Assembly: GCA_963741385.1 (NCBI GenBank)
Contig: CAVUHO010000006.1
Coordinates: 124,001 to 188,000 of the forward strand
Length of the DNA: 64,000 nucleotides
Direction: 5' to 3'
Origin: Sulfomarinibacter sp963741385
GTDB taxonomy: Bacteria > Acidobacteriota > Thermoanaerobaculia > Thermoanaerobaculales > Sulfomarinibacteraceae
The notes beneath the pieces are model-generated. The model was not told the DNA's origin, did not search any database, and saw nothing but the letters and a program-made list of their open reading frames with translations. This document shows, piece by piece, positions 39,815 to 49,495 of this stretch; positions within the stretch are counted from its first letter, which is position 1; the number at the start of each line of letters is the position of its first letter. Made by a program: the position numbers and the translations under genes.

Positions 39815-41086
39815 ATGTACGACTTCATGCTCGACGAGAAGGCCCGGGCGGTGCGCGACGAGATGCGCAAAGTGGTCCGGGACGAGGTCGACCCCGACTA
39901 CACGCGGCGAATGGACCGCGACGAGATCACCTACCCGCGCGAGCTCTTCGAGACCTTCGCCCGCCACAATCTGCTCGGTCTGCGTTTTCCCGTCGAGTAC
40001 GGCGGACGCGGTCTGTCGTGGGTGGCGGAGTGCGCGGCGATGGAGGAGGTCGGGCCGCTCGGCACCGCCGCCGGGTGCTGCTACGTCATGCCGTCGATCG
40101 TCGGCGAAGCGATCAACACCTTTGGCACGGAGGACCAGAAGAGAAGCTACCTGGCGCCGATGCTGGCGGGAAAGAAGGTCGCCGCGGAGGCCCTCACCGA
40201 GCCGCGCGGCGGTTCGGACTTCTTCGGCGCCACCAGCCGCGCCGAAGACCGCGGCGACCACTTCGTGGTGCGCGGCGTCAAGCGCTTCATCGTCGGCGCC
40301 GAAGGGGCGGACTTCTTTCTCGCCTACGTGCGCACCAACCACGACGACGACTCGTCCCCCGACCGGCGGATCAGCGCCATGCTCATCGACCGCGGCCCGG
40401 CGGTCGAGGTCAAGTATCTCTATGGGCTGATGGGCACCCGCGGCGGCGGAACAGGGCGGGTCGTCTTCCGCGACGTCGAAGTCCCCAAGGAGAACCTCGT
40501 CGGGACTCTCCACGGCGGTGGCGAGGTCTTCCACACCATGATGGTGCCCGAACGACTGTGCAGCGCCGGGCCCATCACCGGCGGCATGAAGGCCTGTCTG
40601 GATGTCGCCATGCACTACGCCGACCGCCGCAAGGCCTTCGGGCGGCCGATCCGGAAGTTCCAGGCGGTGAGCTTCATGGTGGCCGAAGCGCAGACCCAGC
40701 TCGACTGCGCCCGGGCCATGATCTACCAGGCCGCCCGCGCCGCCGACGCCGGCGCGCCCACCCTGCGGCGCATCGTCTCGGAGACCAAGAAGTTCGTCAC
40801 CGAGGCAGGTTGGACCGTCTCGAACCTCGCCATGCAGATCACCGGCGGGATCGGCTACACCGACGTCCTGCCGATCGAGCGCGCGGTCCGCGACCTGCGG
40901 CTGGCGCAGATCTGGACCGGTACCAACGAGATCATGAGCGCCATGATCCAGCACGAGGCCTTCGCCGAGCACGCCGCCGAACGCGGCCGCTACCGCGACT
41001 TCGAGCTCGACGCCATGCACGCCGACGACACCGAGAAGATCTACGACGACGACGACATGTGGAAGGTCTACGATTCCGGGAACTGA
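39815..41086 (+). CDS. Acyl-CoA dehydrogenase
   Basis: Protein of 423 aa; ATG at 39815 follows GGGGAGG. FAD-dependent alpha,beta-dehydrogenation of an acyl-CoA. Family signatures: ALTEPRGGSDFFGA (FAD/substrate motif), GTRGGGTGRVVFRDVEVP, MHYADRRKAFGRPIRKFQAV, and the C-terminal QITGGIGYTDVLPIERAVRDLRLAQIWTGTNEIM, where the Glu of the ERxxRDxR region is in the usual place. A 40-aa acidic tail follows. Chain-length preference cannot be told; it may act on branched or medium acyl groups. Confidence 0.92.
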   Translation: MYDFMLDEKARAVRDEMRKVVRDEVDPDYTRRMDRDEITYPRELFETFARHNLLGLRFPVEYGGRGLSWVAECAAMEEVGPLGTAAGCCYVMPSIVGEAINTFGTEDQKRSYLAPMLAGKKVAAEALTEPRGGSDFFGATSRAEDRGDHFVVRGVKRFIVGAEGADFFLAYVRTNHDDDSSPDRRISAMLIDRGPAVEVKYLYGLMGTRGGGTGRVVFRDVEVPKENLVGTLHGGGEVFHTMMVPERLCSAGPITGGMKACLDVAMHYADRRKAFGRPIRKFQAVSFMVAEAQTQLDCARAMIYQAARAADAGAPTLRRIVSETKKFVTEAGWTVSNLAMQITGGIGYTDVLPIERAVRDLRLAQIWTGTNEIMSAMIQHEAFAEHAAERGRYRDFELDAMHADDTEKIYDDDDMWKVYDSGN

Positions 41087-41088
41087 GT

Positions 41089-42150
41089 TCAGCGGTTCTT
41101 CTTGAGTTTCATGACCTCCCTGGCCATCTTGCCGAAGCTGCGTTCCTTCGCCCTGACCTCGTAACGCCGCGAGGCGTCGCGCCGCAAATCGAGGTTTTCG
41201 GCCTCCTTGCGGAGACGCAGAAAGCTCGCCACCCGCCCGGCGTCGAGGATGCCCCGTTCGACGTCTTCGAGCACGGCGCACCCCGGTTCCGACTCGTGGC
41301 GGCAGTCGCTGAAGCGGCATCGTTCAGCAGCCTCCTCGATCTCGGGGAACGCCTTTCCCACCGCCTCGGCATCCAGCCACAGCCCCAGTTCACGAATGCC
41401 CGGCGTGTCGATCAGGCATCCCCCATTCGGCAGCGCGACCAACTCGCGAGAGGTGGTGGTGTGCCGGCCCCTGGCGTCGCCACGTCGGACCTCAGCCACC
41501 GCGAACTTCTCTTCGCCGAGGAGTCGATTGGCGAGCGTGGACTTGCCGACCCCCGACGGTCCGAGCAACACCGCGGTTGTTCCGGGGGCAAACCGGGTCC
41601 TCAGACCGTCGAGCCCATCTCCGGTGATCGAGGACAACGGCACGACATCACAAAAGGGAGCTCCGTCACGCGCCCTGGCGACTGCGGCACCGAGGTCCGG
41701 ACACAGGTCGACCTTGGTCAGCACCACCACCGGTTGAGCACCGCCGTCCCAGGCCAGCGCGGTGGCGCGCTCGATCCGGCGCGGATTGGGTCCGCGCTCG
41801 AGCGATTCCACGATCAGCACCAGGTCGATGTTGGCGGCCACCACCTGTTCGCTATCCGCCGCCCCGGGGCGCCGGCGCATCAGCGAACCCGTCCGCGGCA
41901 GGATGGCGCGGATCACGTGGGTTCCCTCGCTCGGGTCGAGAGCGACCCAGTCGCCGACGGCGGGTGGGCCGGCTTCCCCCGAAGTGTCAAGCGTGCCCGC
42001 GGTCACCGCCGCCGACACCCCCGAGGCCGTCCGGACCCGCGCGGCGCCGCGGTCGACCCGGATGACGCGGGCGGGAATCAGTTCATCGTCTTGAAAGAGC
42101 CCGAAGAGAGATTGGAATCGGTCATTCCATCCGTACAATTCCAGAGTCAC
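41089..42150 (-). CDS. rsgA: Ribosome small-subunit-dependent GTPase A
   Basis: Protein of 353 aa from a GTG at 42150 with AGGAG at 7 nt. Domains in order: N-terminal OB-fold (RVIRVDRGAARVRTASG..VGDWVALDPSEG), circularly permuted GTPase with G4 (VLTKVDL) before G1 (GPSGVGKSTLANRLLG) and G3 (LIDTPGIRELG), then the zinc knuckle CRFSDCRHESEPGC. Assists late maturation of the 30S subunit. Convergent with the acyl-CoA dehydrogenase (2 nt apart). Low sequence complexity aside, it is intact. Confidence 0.95.
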   Translation of the reverse strand: MTLELYGWNDRFQSLFGLFQDDELIPARVIRVDRGAARVRTASGVSAAVTAGTLDTSGEAGPPAVGDWVALDPSEGTHVIRAILPRTGSLMRRRPGAADSEQVVAANIDLVLIVESLERGPNPRRIERATALAWDGGAQPVVVLTKVDLCPDLGAAVARARDGAPFCDVVPLSSITGDGLDGLRTRFAPGTTAVLLGPSGVGKSTLANRLLGEEKFAVAEVRRGDARGRHTTTSRELVALPNGGCLIDTPGIRELGLWLDAEAVGKAFPEIEEAAERCRFSDCRHESEPGCAVLEDVERGILDAGRVASFLRLRKEAENLDLRRDASRRYEVRAKERSFGKMAREVMKLKKNR

Positions 42151-42461
42151 TGTCTGTCTCCTGTTCCTGGAGGCGTGCGTGAACACACCCTGTGCCGGAT
42201 CATCGGCGGGGATGCGGAGATTCGGGATCGGAACAGCGGACCGGCAGATCGAGCCGTTCGGCGACCCCTCAGACGGCAGTGGTGGCGGAAGAGTTCATCA
42301 TACAAGCGAAGGCTACCACGGTTGGCAGAGGGGCGAAACGGCGAAAACCAAAAAAAACCGGAACCCGTTGCCAGGATATCCGTAAGGACAACAGAGAGGT
42401 CATTGTTGTCGCAGAATCCGGTAACCCCTTTTTCACCGACGCGACGGGCAACGGAGGTCGA
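42151..42461. other. Intergenic region without recognised feature
   Basis: This 311-nt gap separates the divergent rsgA and TPR genes and must hold both promoters. I see an A-rich stretch (AAAACCAAAAAAAACC near 42346) but no convincing promoter, hairpin or reading frame. Confidence 0.5.
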
Positions 42462-43825
42462 ATGAAGCGCTGGACGTGGTCGGCTCTCATTGCCATCCCA
42501 CTGATCGCGGCTGGGGTGACCCTGGTGGCGAGGCCGCGGGCTCGAGAATGGACGACCTCGTCGCCCGACGCCCTGGCCGAGTTCGAGGCCGGCCTCGTCG
42601 CGCAGGGCAGAGTCTATCTTGCCGAGGCGCACGAGCACTTCAAGCACGCCCACGACCTCGACCCGGCATTTGAGATGGCGACGCTTCGTTACGCCGGTTC
42701 CTTGTATGAAGAGGACCCGGAACATGCAAACCTGCTGTTCAATGAAGTCGCGACTGCGCCTCTCTCCGGTCTCACGGCGCGCGAACAATTCATCATCCAA
42801 CGGTGGCGCGCCAACCGCGAGGGTCGGACGGACGAGGCCACCCGGCTCCTCGACGACTACATCGCAAAGCACCCGAACGATCCCCACGGCGTCAGCATCA
42901 AGGCCAACGAAACCTGGTTCCGGGGAGAATTCGAGGAGGCGACCCGTCTCTTTCAACATCTGTTGGACATCGACCCCAACTGGGTCACCGCCTACAACGC
43001 TCTCGGCTATATCGCCATGACCCAGGGCCGCTTTATCGAATCCGAGGAGTACTTCAAAAGCTACCGTTTTGTCGTCCCCGACCAGGCCAACCCGCACGAC
43101 TCTCTCGGTGAGCTCTTTATCATCCAGGGTCGGTATGACGAGGCCGAAAGCTCACTGGAACGCGCGATCGAACTCAAACCGGACTTCTGGGCGTCGTATC
43201 AGCACCTGGTCATCATGAAGGCCCATTCCGGCGACTCCGAAGGGGCTCGCACAGTCATCGCTCGCGCCCGCGCGCAGGGGATTCCCGAGGACGACGCGGT
43301 GGCGCTTGACTGTCTCGCCCACTTCACCGAGTTGACCAGCCGCGAGGCGTGGCAACAAATCCTCGACGAACGCGACAGCGACTGTGTCACCGGGCCGCGG
43401 CTGGGATACGCGGCAATCATCACTCACCGCGCCGCCTGCCGTCTCGGTGATTGGCAGACCGCCCAGGCGCTGGAGGATCGCGCGGACGGGGCGCTCCTGG
43501 AAGTCGAGCAAAGTGGCAGCCGAGAGGCCAGGCGGCGATCGAGGCAACCATCAGTCACCTGCAGGGCGTGCGGCTGGCACTGCGCGGCGACTTCGAAACC
43601 GCGCTGGAACGGCTGCGCGGCGCCGACCATCGTCTGACGTTCCTGCAGACTCACGAAGGGATCTTCAAGCTCTACAATCGAATGATCCTGGTTGAAACCC
43701 TGCTCGCCGCCGGCCAGGACGCGGAAGCCCACCAGCTCCTCGCAGACATCCGCGGAATCAACCCGCCGATGGTCACGGAGTTCGAACGCTCCCGTTTCAG
43801 ACTGCTGGGTCTCGAACGAGGTTGA
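42462..43825 (+). CDS. TPR-repeat protein with N-terminal membrane anchor, frameshifted
   Basis: About 454 aa from the ATG at 42462 (GGAGG upstream). An N-terminal hydrophobic helix (WTWSALIAIPLIAAGVTLVA) is an anchor or signal. The rest consists of TPR-type helix pairs, e.g. YLAEAHEHFKHAHDLDPAFE, FEEATRLFQHLLDIDPNW and RYDEAESSLERAIELKPDFW. An indel near 43515 moves the last about 100 residues to another frame. TPR proteins mediate protein contacts; the partner is unknown. Followed by the long R3 repeat array. Confidence 0.8.
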
Positions 43826-43897
43826 CCCGCCTTCTGCACCTCAGCCTCCTGCCGAGGATGAATCTCCGCGCGATCATGGGATCGCAACCTCCAATAC

Positions 43898-44260
43898 TGT
43901 CATCCCGACCGAAGGCCCGCAGGGCCGCAGCGGAGGGATCTTTTGGGCAGCTGTCCGAAGGCCGTGTCTGCAGCGCCTCCCAGATCCCTCCGCTCGCTCA
44001 CTCCGTTCGCTCGGTCGGGATGACAGGGAAGTGAAACGATTTCGTTCGCTCGGTCGGGATGACAGGGAAGTGAAACGATTTCGTTCGCTCGGTCGGGATG
44101 ACAGGGAAGTGAAACGATTTCGTTCGCTCGGTCGGGATGACAGAGAAGTGAAACGGTTTCGTTCGTTCGGTCGGGATGACAGAGAAGTGAAACGGTTTCG
44201 TTCGTTCGGTCGGGATGACAGGGAAGTGAAACGGTTTCGTTCGCCCGGTCGCGATGAAAG
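43898..44260. repeat. Dispersed palindromic repeat, copy R3, with a 39-bp tandem array
   Basis: The full element runs from TGTCATCCCGACCGAAGG (43898) to CGGTCGGGATGACA (44025). Its right edge is then amplified: TCGGTCGGGATGACA recurs at 44011, 44050, 44089, 44128, 44167 and 44206, with a degenerate copy at 44245, exactly 39 bp apart. Units differ by a few substitutions (ACGATTTCGTTCGCT versus ACGGTTTCGTTCGTT). In frame it would read as 13-residue repeats on both strands, but there is no start or context for a gene. The rest of the gap to 44383 shows nothing. Confidence 0.88.
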
Positions 44261-44383
44261 ACGGTAGAGTGGCTTCGCCCTCTCGGTCGGAAAAACAGAT
44301 TACGAGAAACGGTTCGTGGGTTCGAGGTAAGGTGGGCTTCAGCCCACCTTCAGAGTCGTTCCCCGGTCGCCGGCTGACGTTCC

Positions 44384-45130
44384 TTATTCCATCTGAACTG
44401 AGCCAGGGATTTTCAGATCTATGGGTTCGCCCGGCATTGTGCGGGTCGTCAGGTTCGGCGGGATGTGGCCGGAGTCGGAGAACGACAGTACCTTCATCGA
44501 CCCGTCGGCCTGCACAGTGATCACCGTCAGGCTGCAGTTGGCGATGGACATGCCGAGCCAGGCCTGGGTATCCACCCCGAGCGCCTTGGTGACGAAGTAG
44601 CGGATCACGTTGCCGTGGCACACCACGATGTCGTGCCTGTCGGCATCGGGTGACGGCGCGACATAGACCGGATAGGCCTCCTCGAGCTGCCGGGTGCACG
44701 CATCGAGGTCTTCAGGGGTCTCACCCTCCATGATGTCCTTGCGCCAGGTCGGCGGGGTGCATTCGCTGATGAGCGCCGAGGACTGGAGTTGGAGGTCGGG
44801 GAACTCCTCCCCGATCACCACGGCCGTTTGCCGGGCCCTGGTCATCATGCTGCTGTGCAGTGAGGTGAAGGTCACCGGCATCCCGCGCAACCGCGCTCCA
44901 ACCAATCGGGCCTGGGCTACACCGAGCGGTACCAGGCCCTTGCCCACATCCGGGTCGCGTTCGTCGTCGTTGTCATACTCGCCGTGTCGAATCAAATAGA
45001 TGGTGCGAACGCCGTCCGATTTCTTGGCTTCGTCAGCGGACCACCCAATCGAGGCGAACACGCCGCAACACACCGTTGCTACTGCGATCGCGCGCCACCA
45101 CCGGACCACACTGCACGTCGCTTTTTCCAT
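44384..45130 (-). CDS. Exported histidine phosphatase-family protein
   Basis: Protein of 248 aa; ATG at 45130 follows GGGAGG. Signal peptide residues about 1-32. The phosphohistidine motif is TIYLIRHGEYDND (RHG), with the second catalytic His in IVVCHGNVIRYFV and Arg in SMMTRARQTA. It resembles PGAM5-like serine/threonine phosphatases. Downstream of the two D-aminoacylase-like genes in the same direction with a 25-nt gap, so probably the last gene of that operon. Confidence 0.87.
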   Translation of the reverse strand: MEKATCSVVRWWRAIAVATVCCGVFASIGWSADEAKKSDGVRTIYLIRHGEYDNDDERDPDVGKGLVPLGVAQARLVGARLRGMPVTFTSLHSSMMTRARQTAVVIGEEFPDLQLQSSALISECTPPTWRKDIMEGETPEDLDACTRQLEEAYPVYVAPSPDADRHDIVVCHGNVIRYFVTKALGVDTQAWLGMSIANCSLTVITVQADGSMKVLSFSDSGHIPPNLTTRTMPGEPIDLKIPGSVQME

Positions 45131-45155
45131 GACCGTCCTCCCGGGAATCCGTTTT

Positions 45156-46853
45156 TTATGGCTCCGTCCACCCCGGCCCGCGCACCACCCGTCCCGGCGT
45201 CGCACCGGTGTGCTCGCCGTCGGCGAGGACCTGGACCCCATTGACGAACACGTCGACCACCCCGGTCGCGTACTGATGGGGCTCGACAAAGGTGGCGTGG
45301 TCCTGGATCGTGGCGGGGTCGAAGACCACCACATCGGCGAAGTACCCTTCGCGGAGCAGACCGCGGCGGTCGATCTTCAAATTGGCGGCGGGCAGACCCG
45401 ACAGCTTCCGGATCGCCTCCTCGAGCGGCAGCAGATTCTCGTCGCGGACGTACTTTGCGAGCACCCGGGCGAAACTGCCGTAGGCCCGCGGGTGCGGGTT
45501 CGACTTCAGAAACACGCCTTCCGGCGCGACCGAGGCTTCGTCCGAGGCGAAGCTCACCCAGGGCAGTGCGACGGCCCGTTGCAGCACCTCCTCGGACTGG
45601 CTGAAGTAGACCGTCCCCACCCGCGACCCGTCCTCGACGATGAGGTCCATGGCGGTCTCCTCGGGCGAGGTGCCGCGCATCGCGGCGACCTCGGCCAGCG
45701 TCTTGCCGGTCAGTGGTTTGAGGTCGTCATTCTTGAACTGCACGAGGAGGATGTTGTCCGGCGAGCCGGCGCCGAGGTACAGGTTTTCCCATTCGTCCGA
45801 CGCCTCGTCCATCTCGCGCGCGATGCGGCGCCGCAGGGCGGGATCGGCAAGCCGTTCGAGAGATTTCTCGAAACCGCCCTCCTGGACCCACGGCGGCATG
45901 GCGGCGTTGAGCCCCGTAGCTCCGGCCGGGTAGGAATAGACGTCGGCGGTGATCTGGAGCCCCTCGGCGCGCGCCTCCTCGACCATCGCCACCGCCTCGT
46001 CGAACAGCGGCCAGTTGGCCTGGCCCGAGGCCTTGAAGTGGTAGATCTCGGCGCGCACCCCGGCCTCGCGGGCGATGGCCAACAGCTCGCCGATCGCCTC
46101 GAGGAGCTTGGCCCCCTCATCGCGGACGTGGGAGATGTACATCCCGTCGTACTCGCCGGCCACGGTCGCCAGCGCCACCAGCTCATCGGTGTCGGCAAAG
46201 CTCCCCGGCGGATAGATGAGCGCCGACGCAACCCCCAGCGCGCCTTCCTCCATGGCCGTACGGACGATCGCCTGCATCTGCACGATCTCCTCCGGTGTCG
46301 CCGGGCGATCCTCATGGCCGATCACGGACTCGCGCGGTGTGGCGGCGCCGATGAAGGACGCAACGTTGGGCGTGACCCCTCGGTTTTCGAGGAACTGCAG
46401 GTACTCGTCCAGCGACGTCCACTCCACGTCGTAGGTGATGTCGCCCTGGAGCCTCACCAACTCGTCCTTCATGTCCTGATTGAGCGGGCCCATCGAATTG
46501 CCCTCGCCCATGACCTCCAGGGTCACCCCCTGCCGGATGTCGCTCTGCGAGCGGCCGTCCTCGATCAGCGACTCGTTGGCCCAGCACATCATGTTGATGA
46601 AGCCCGGCGCCACGGCGAGACCCGTGGCGTCGATCTCGGTGCGCCCCTTGGCCCGCCCCAGATCACCGATGGCGACGATGACATCTCCGTCGATCGCCAG
46701 ATCGCCGGCGTACGAGGGCGAACCGCTGCCGTCGTAGATCGTCCCGTTCCTCAGGACGACGTCGTACTCGACCGGTGCGGCGCATCCCACCAGGAGCGCA
46801 ATCGACACGACCACGCCACTGACCGTTCCCCAGCTGCACATCGCCTTCTTCAT
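45156..46853 (-). CDS. D-aminoacylase-like amidohydrolase lipoprotein, copy 1
   Basis: Protein of 565 aa with lipobox LLVGC (Cys24). Start region YDVVLRNGTIYDGSGSP and end GEHTGATPGRVVRGPGW are those of N-acyl-D-amino-acid deacylases. Instead of the family's GFIDxHxH metal motif it has GFINMMCWANES (residues 84-95), so the first HxH is absent; SHVRDEG, the IYHFKASG lysine/His region and the later Asp region are kept. Either the metal site differs or the protein uses a single-metal mechanism. Anchored at the envelope. The next gene upstream is a close paralogue, so the pair arose by tandem duplication. Confidence 0.85.
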   Translation of the reverse strand: MKKAMCSWGTVSGVVVSIALLVGCAAPVEYDVVLRNGTIYDGSGSPSYAGDLAIDGDVIVAIGDLGRAKGRTEIDATGLAVAPGFINMMCWANESLIEDGRSQSDIRQGVTLEVMGEGNSMGPLNQDMKDELVRLQGDITYDVEWTSLDEYLQFLENRGVTPNVASFIGAATPRESVIGHEDRPATPEEIVQMQAIVRTAMEEGALGVASALIYPPGSFADTDELVALATVAGEYDGMYISHVRDEGAKLLEAIGELLAIAREAGVRAEIYHFKASGQANWPLFDEAVAMVEEARAEGLQITADVYSYPAGATGLNAAMPPWVQEGGFEKSLERLADPALRRRIAREMDEASDEWENLYLGAGSPDNILLVQFKNDDLKPLTGKTLAEVAAMRGTSPEETAMDLIVEDGSRVGTVYFSQSEEVLQRAVALPWVSFASDEASVAPEGVFLKSNPHPRAYGSFARVLAKYVRDENLLPLEEAIRKLSGLPAANLKIDRRGLLREGYFADVVVFDPATIQDHATFVEPHQYATGVVDVFVNGVQVLADGEHTGATPGRVVRGPGWTEP

Positions 46854-46877
46854 CGGAGTCCCTCCTGAAATCGTTCT

Positions 46878-48587
46878 TTAACGCCCCGCCCAACCCGGTC
46901 CGCGCACCACCCGCCCCGGCGTCGCACCGGTGTGCTCGCCGTCGGCGAGGACCTGGACGCCGTTGACGAAGACGTGCTCCATCCCGGTCGCGTACTGGTG
47001 GGGCTCGGCGAAGGTCGCGTGATCCTGAATGGCCGCCGGGTCGAACACCACCACATCGGCAAAATAACCTTCTCGAAGCTGGCCCCGGCGGTCGATTTTG
47101 AGGTTGGCCGCCGGCAGGGCCGCCAGCTTGCGAATCGCCTCCTCGAGAGTCAAGAGCTGCTCGTCACGCGCGTACTTCCCCAACACCCTGGCAAAGCTGC
47201 CGTAGGCCCGGGGGTGCGGATTCCGCTTGAGAAAGACCCCTTCCGGAGCGAGCGACGCGGCGTCGGAGCAGAAACTCACCCAAGGCAAGGCGATGGCCCG
47301 GCGCAGGACCTCCTCCGACTGGCTGAAGTAGACGGTCCCGATCCGGGACTGGTCCTCGACAATCAAGTCCATGGCGGTCTCTTTCGGCGGGGTGCCGCGC
47401 ATCTCGGCCACCTCGGCCAGGGTCTTGCCGGTCAGAAGTTTGAGCTCCTCGGATTTAAAACCGACGAGGAGAATATTGTCGGGCGACCCCGCACCGAGAT
47501 ACCCGTTTTCCCAATCATCCGAAGCCTCACCCATTTCCTGCGCAATCCGTTTCCGGGTGGCCGGATCGGCCAGGCGCTCGAGGGATTTTTCGAACCCACC
47601 CTCCTGGACCCAGGGCGGCATGCTGGCGTTGAGCCCCGTGGCGCTGGCCGGATAGGTGTAGACGTCGGCCGTGATCTCGAGGCCGTCGGCCCGCGCTTCC
47701 TCGACCATCGCCACGGCCTCGTCGAACAACGGCCAGTTCGGCTGGCCTGAAGCCTTGAAGTGGTAGATCTCGGCCCGGACCCCGGCCTCGCGGGCAATCG
47801 TGAGCACCTCATCGACGGCCTCGAGGAGGTGGGCGCCCTCGCCGCGAACGTGGGAGATGTACATCCCGTCGTACTCGCCGGCCACCGCGGCCAGCGCCAC
47901 CAGCTCGTCGGTGTCGGCGAAGCTCCCGGGCGGGTAGATGAGCGCCGATGCGACGCCCAACGCACCATCCTGCATGGCCGTGCGGACCATCGCCTGCATC
48001 TCCTCGATCTCCTCAGGTGTCGCCGGGCGGTCCTCGTGGCCGATCACGAACTCGCGCGGCGTGGCGGCGCCGATAAACGACGCCACATTGGGAGAGACGC
48101 CCCGGTTTTCGAGGTACTGCAGATATTCGTCCAGGGTCGTCCACTCGACGTCGTAGGTGATGTCGCCCTGCCGTCGCGCCATCTCGTCCTTCATGGCCTG
48201 ATTGAGGGGGCCCATGGAGTCGCCCTCCCCCAGGATCTCCAGCGTCACGCCCTGGCGGATATCGCTCTGCGAACGACCGTCCTCGATCAGCGACTCGTTG
48301 GCCCAGCACATCATGTTGATGAAGCCCGGCGCCACCGCGAGCCCGGCGGCGTCGATCTCGGTGCGACCCTCGGCCCGACCCAGGTCGCCGATGGCGGCAA
48401 TCTGATCTCCGTCGATCGCCAGATCGCCGACGTACGGTGTCGATCCGCTGCCGTCGTAGATGGTGCCATTCCTCAGGATGACATCGTAACGAACCGGCGC
48501 CCCACAGGCGCTCAGCACCCCGACCGCGAGCAAAACCAAACCTACCAACATCATTGTGACCGCCGCCGATCGATTGGAATCATCCAC
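46878..48587 (-). CDS. D-aminoacylase-like amidohydrolase lipoprotein, copy 2
   Basis: Protein of 569 aa from a GTG at 48587 with GGGAG upstream; lipobox LSAC. Aligns end to end with copy 1 with most residues identical by eye, including GFINMMCWANES in place of HxH, SHVRGEG and IYHFKASG. Separated from copy 1 by 24 nt. Differences concentrate in the N-terminal signal and in surface-type positions, for example FCSDAASLA versus FASDEASVA. Presumably related but not identical substrate range (N-acyl-D-amino acids or similar). Confidence 0.85.
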   Translation of the reverse strand: MDDSNRSAAVTMMLVGLVLLAVGVLSACGAPVRYDVILRNGTIYDGSGSTPYVGDLAIDGDQIAAIGDLGRAEGRTEIDAAGLAVAPGFINMMCWANESLIEDGRSQSDIRQGVTLEILGEGDSMGPLNQAMKDEMARRQGDITYDVEWTTLDEYLQYLENRGVSPNVASFIGAATPREFVIGHEDRPATPEEIEEMQAMVRTAMQDGALGVASALIYPPGSFADTDELVALAAVAGEYDGMYISHVRGEGAHLLEAVDEVLTIAREAGVRAEIYHFKASGQPNWPLFDEAVAMVEEARADGLEITADVYTYPASATGLNASMPPWVQEGGFEKSLERLADPATRKRIAQEMGEASDDWENGYLGAGSPDNILLVGFKSEELKLLTGKTLAEVAEMRGTPPKETAMDLIVEDQSRIGTVYFSQSEEVLRRAIALPWVSFCSDAASLAPEGVFLKRNPHPRAYGSFARVLGKYARDEQLLTLEEAIRKLAALPAANLKIDRRGQLREGYFADVVVFDPAAIQDHATFAEPHQYATGMEHVFVNGVQVLADGEHTGATPGRVVRGPGWAGR

Positions 48588-48609
48588 TCTCTCACTCCCG
48601 TCAGTTCTT

Positions 48610-49466
48610 CGCCGCCATTGTGCGGCATCCGGCGTCCGAAGGGAAATGGCGGCGCCGGGTCGCGAACAGCGACGGCAACTCGCCTCGGCGTTTGACCTCC
48701 GACGAAGGCGTCGAGGGGAACCCGGTCTTTTCCCCCGGCGGTGGGGCCGTCTTCTTCCGATCCGGACGCAACGTCTTCACCAACCGGCACACGCAGCTTT
48801 TCACCGTGCCGGTGGAGGGTGGAATCGAACATCAGGAAGGTGGACCAGGCTACCGGCGGCCGCGTCGCCTACGTCTATCTGCCCAACACCACCACCCTCG
48901 GCCACACCTACTTCAAGCGCTACTTCTTCCCGCAGGTCGCGAAGGACGCGATCATCATCGACGAACGTTTCAACGGCGGCGGGCAGATCGCCGACTACTC
49001 CATCGACATCCTGATGCGCCCCTACATCAGCCACTGGCACATGCGCCACGGCCAGGACATGAAAACCCCGCAGGGCTCCATCCAGGGCCCCAAGGTGATG
49101 CTGATCGACGAGACCGCGGGCTTCGGCGGCGACCTCCTGCCCTACATGTTTCGCAAGTTCGACCTCGGCACTCTGGTTGGCAAGGCGACCTGGGGTGGTC
49201 TGGTCGGCATCCTCGGCTACCCCGAGCTGATGGACGGCGGCTCCGTCACGGCGCCCAACGTCGGCATCTGGGACGAGGACGGCTGGGTCGTGGAGAACGT
49301 CGGAGTCCCGCCTGACATCGAGGTCGAGCAGACCCCGGCCGCGGTCATCGCCGGCCACGACCCCCAGCTCGAAAAAGCCATCGAGGTCATCCTCGAGGAG
49401 CTGGCCGCCAACCCGCCGCCCAAACTCGAGCGGCCGCCCTACCCGGTGCGGGTGCGGCAGGACTGA
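48610..49466 (+). pseudogene. Remnant of a tricorn-type S41 protease
   Basis: Two segments of a tricorn protease homologue are joined. The first (48.62-48.83 kb) is one beta-propeller blade (RRLTSDEGVEGNPVFSPGGG..TQLFTVPVEGG). The second, in another frame, is the C-terminal S41 catalytic domain (RVAYVYLPNTTTLGHTYFKRYFFPQ..IIIDERFNGGGQIADY). Everything between, the rest of the propeller, the PDZ domain and more, is missing. At the place of the serine nucleophile (AGSGGD-like in the family) the sequence reads ETAGFGGDLLPYMF, Phe instead of Ser. No start codon or ribosome site. Treated as a decayed gene. Confidence 0.8.
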
Positions 49467-49495
49467 CAAACCGCGCTCCGCCAGGGCGCAGAGCT

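Noticed and set aside
40018..42465. 815-codon plus-strand frame across the acyl-CoA dehydrogenase and rsgA genes
   Set aside because: Arg/Pro-rich shadow frame; two well-conserved genes occupy the same region in other frames.
43998..44270. CRISPR array
   Set aside because: The 39-bp units are directly tandem with no unique spacers, no cas genes, and the same unit flanks other repeats.
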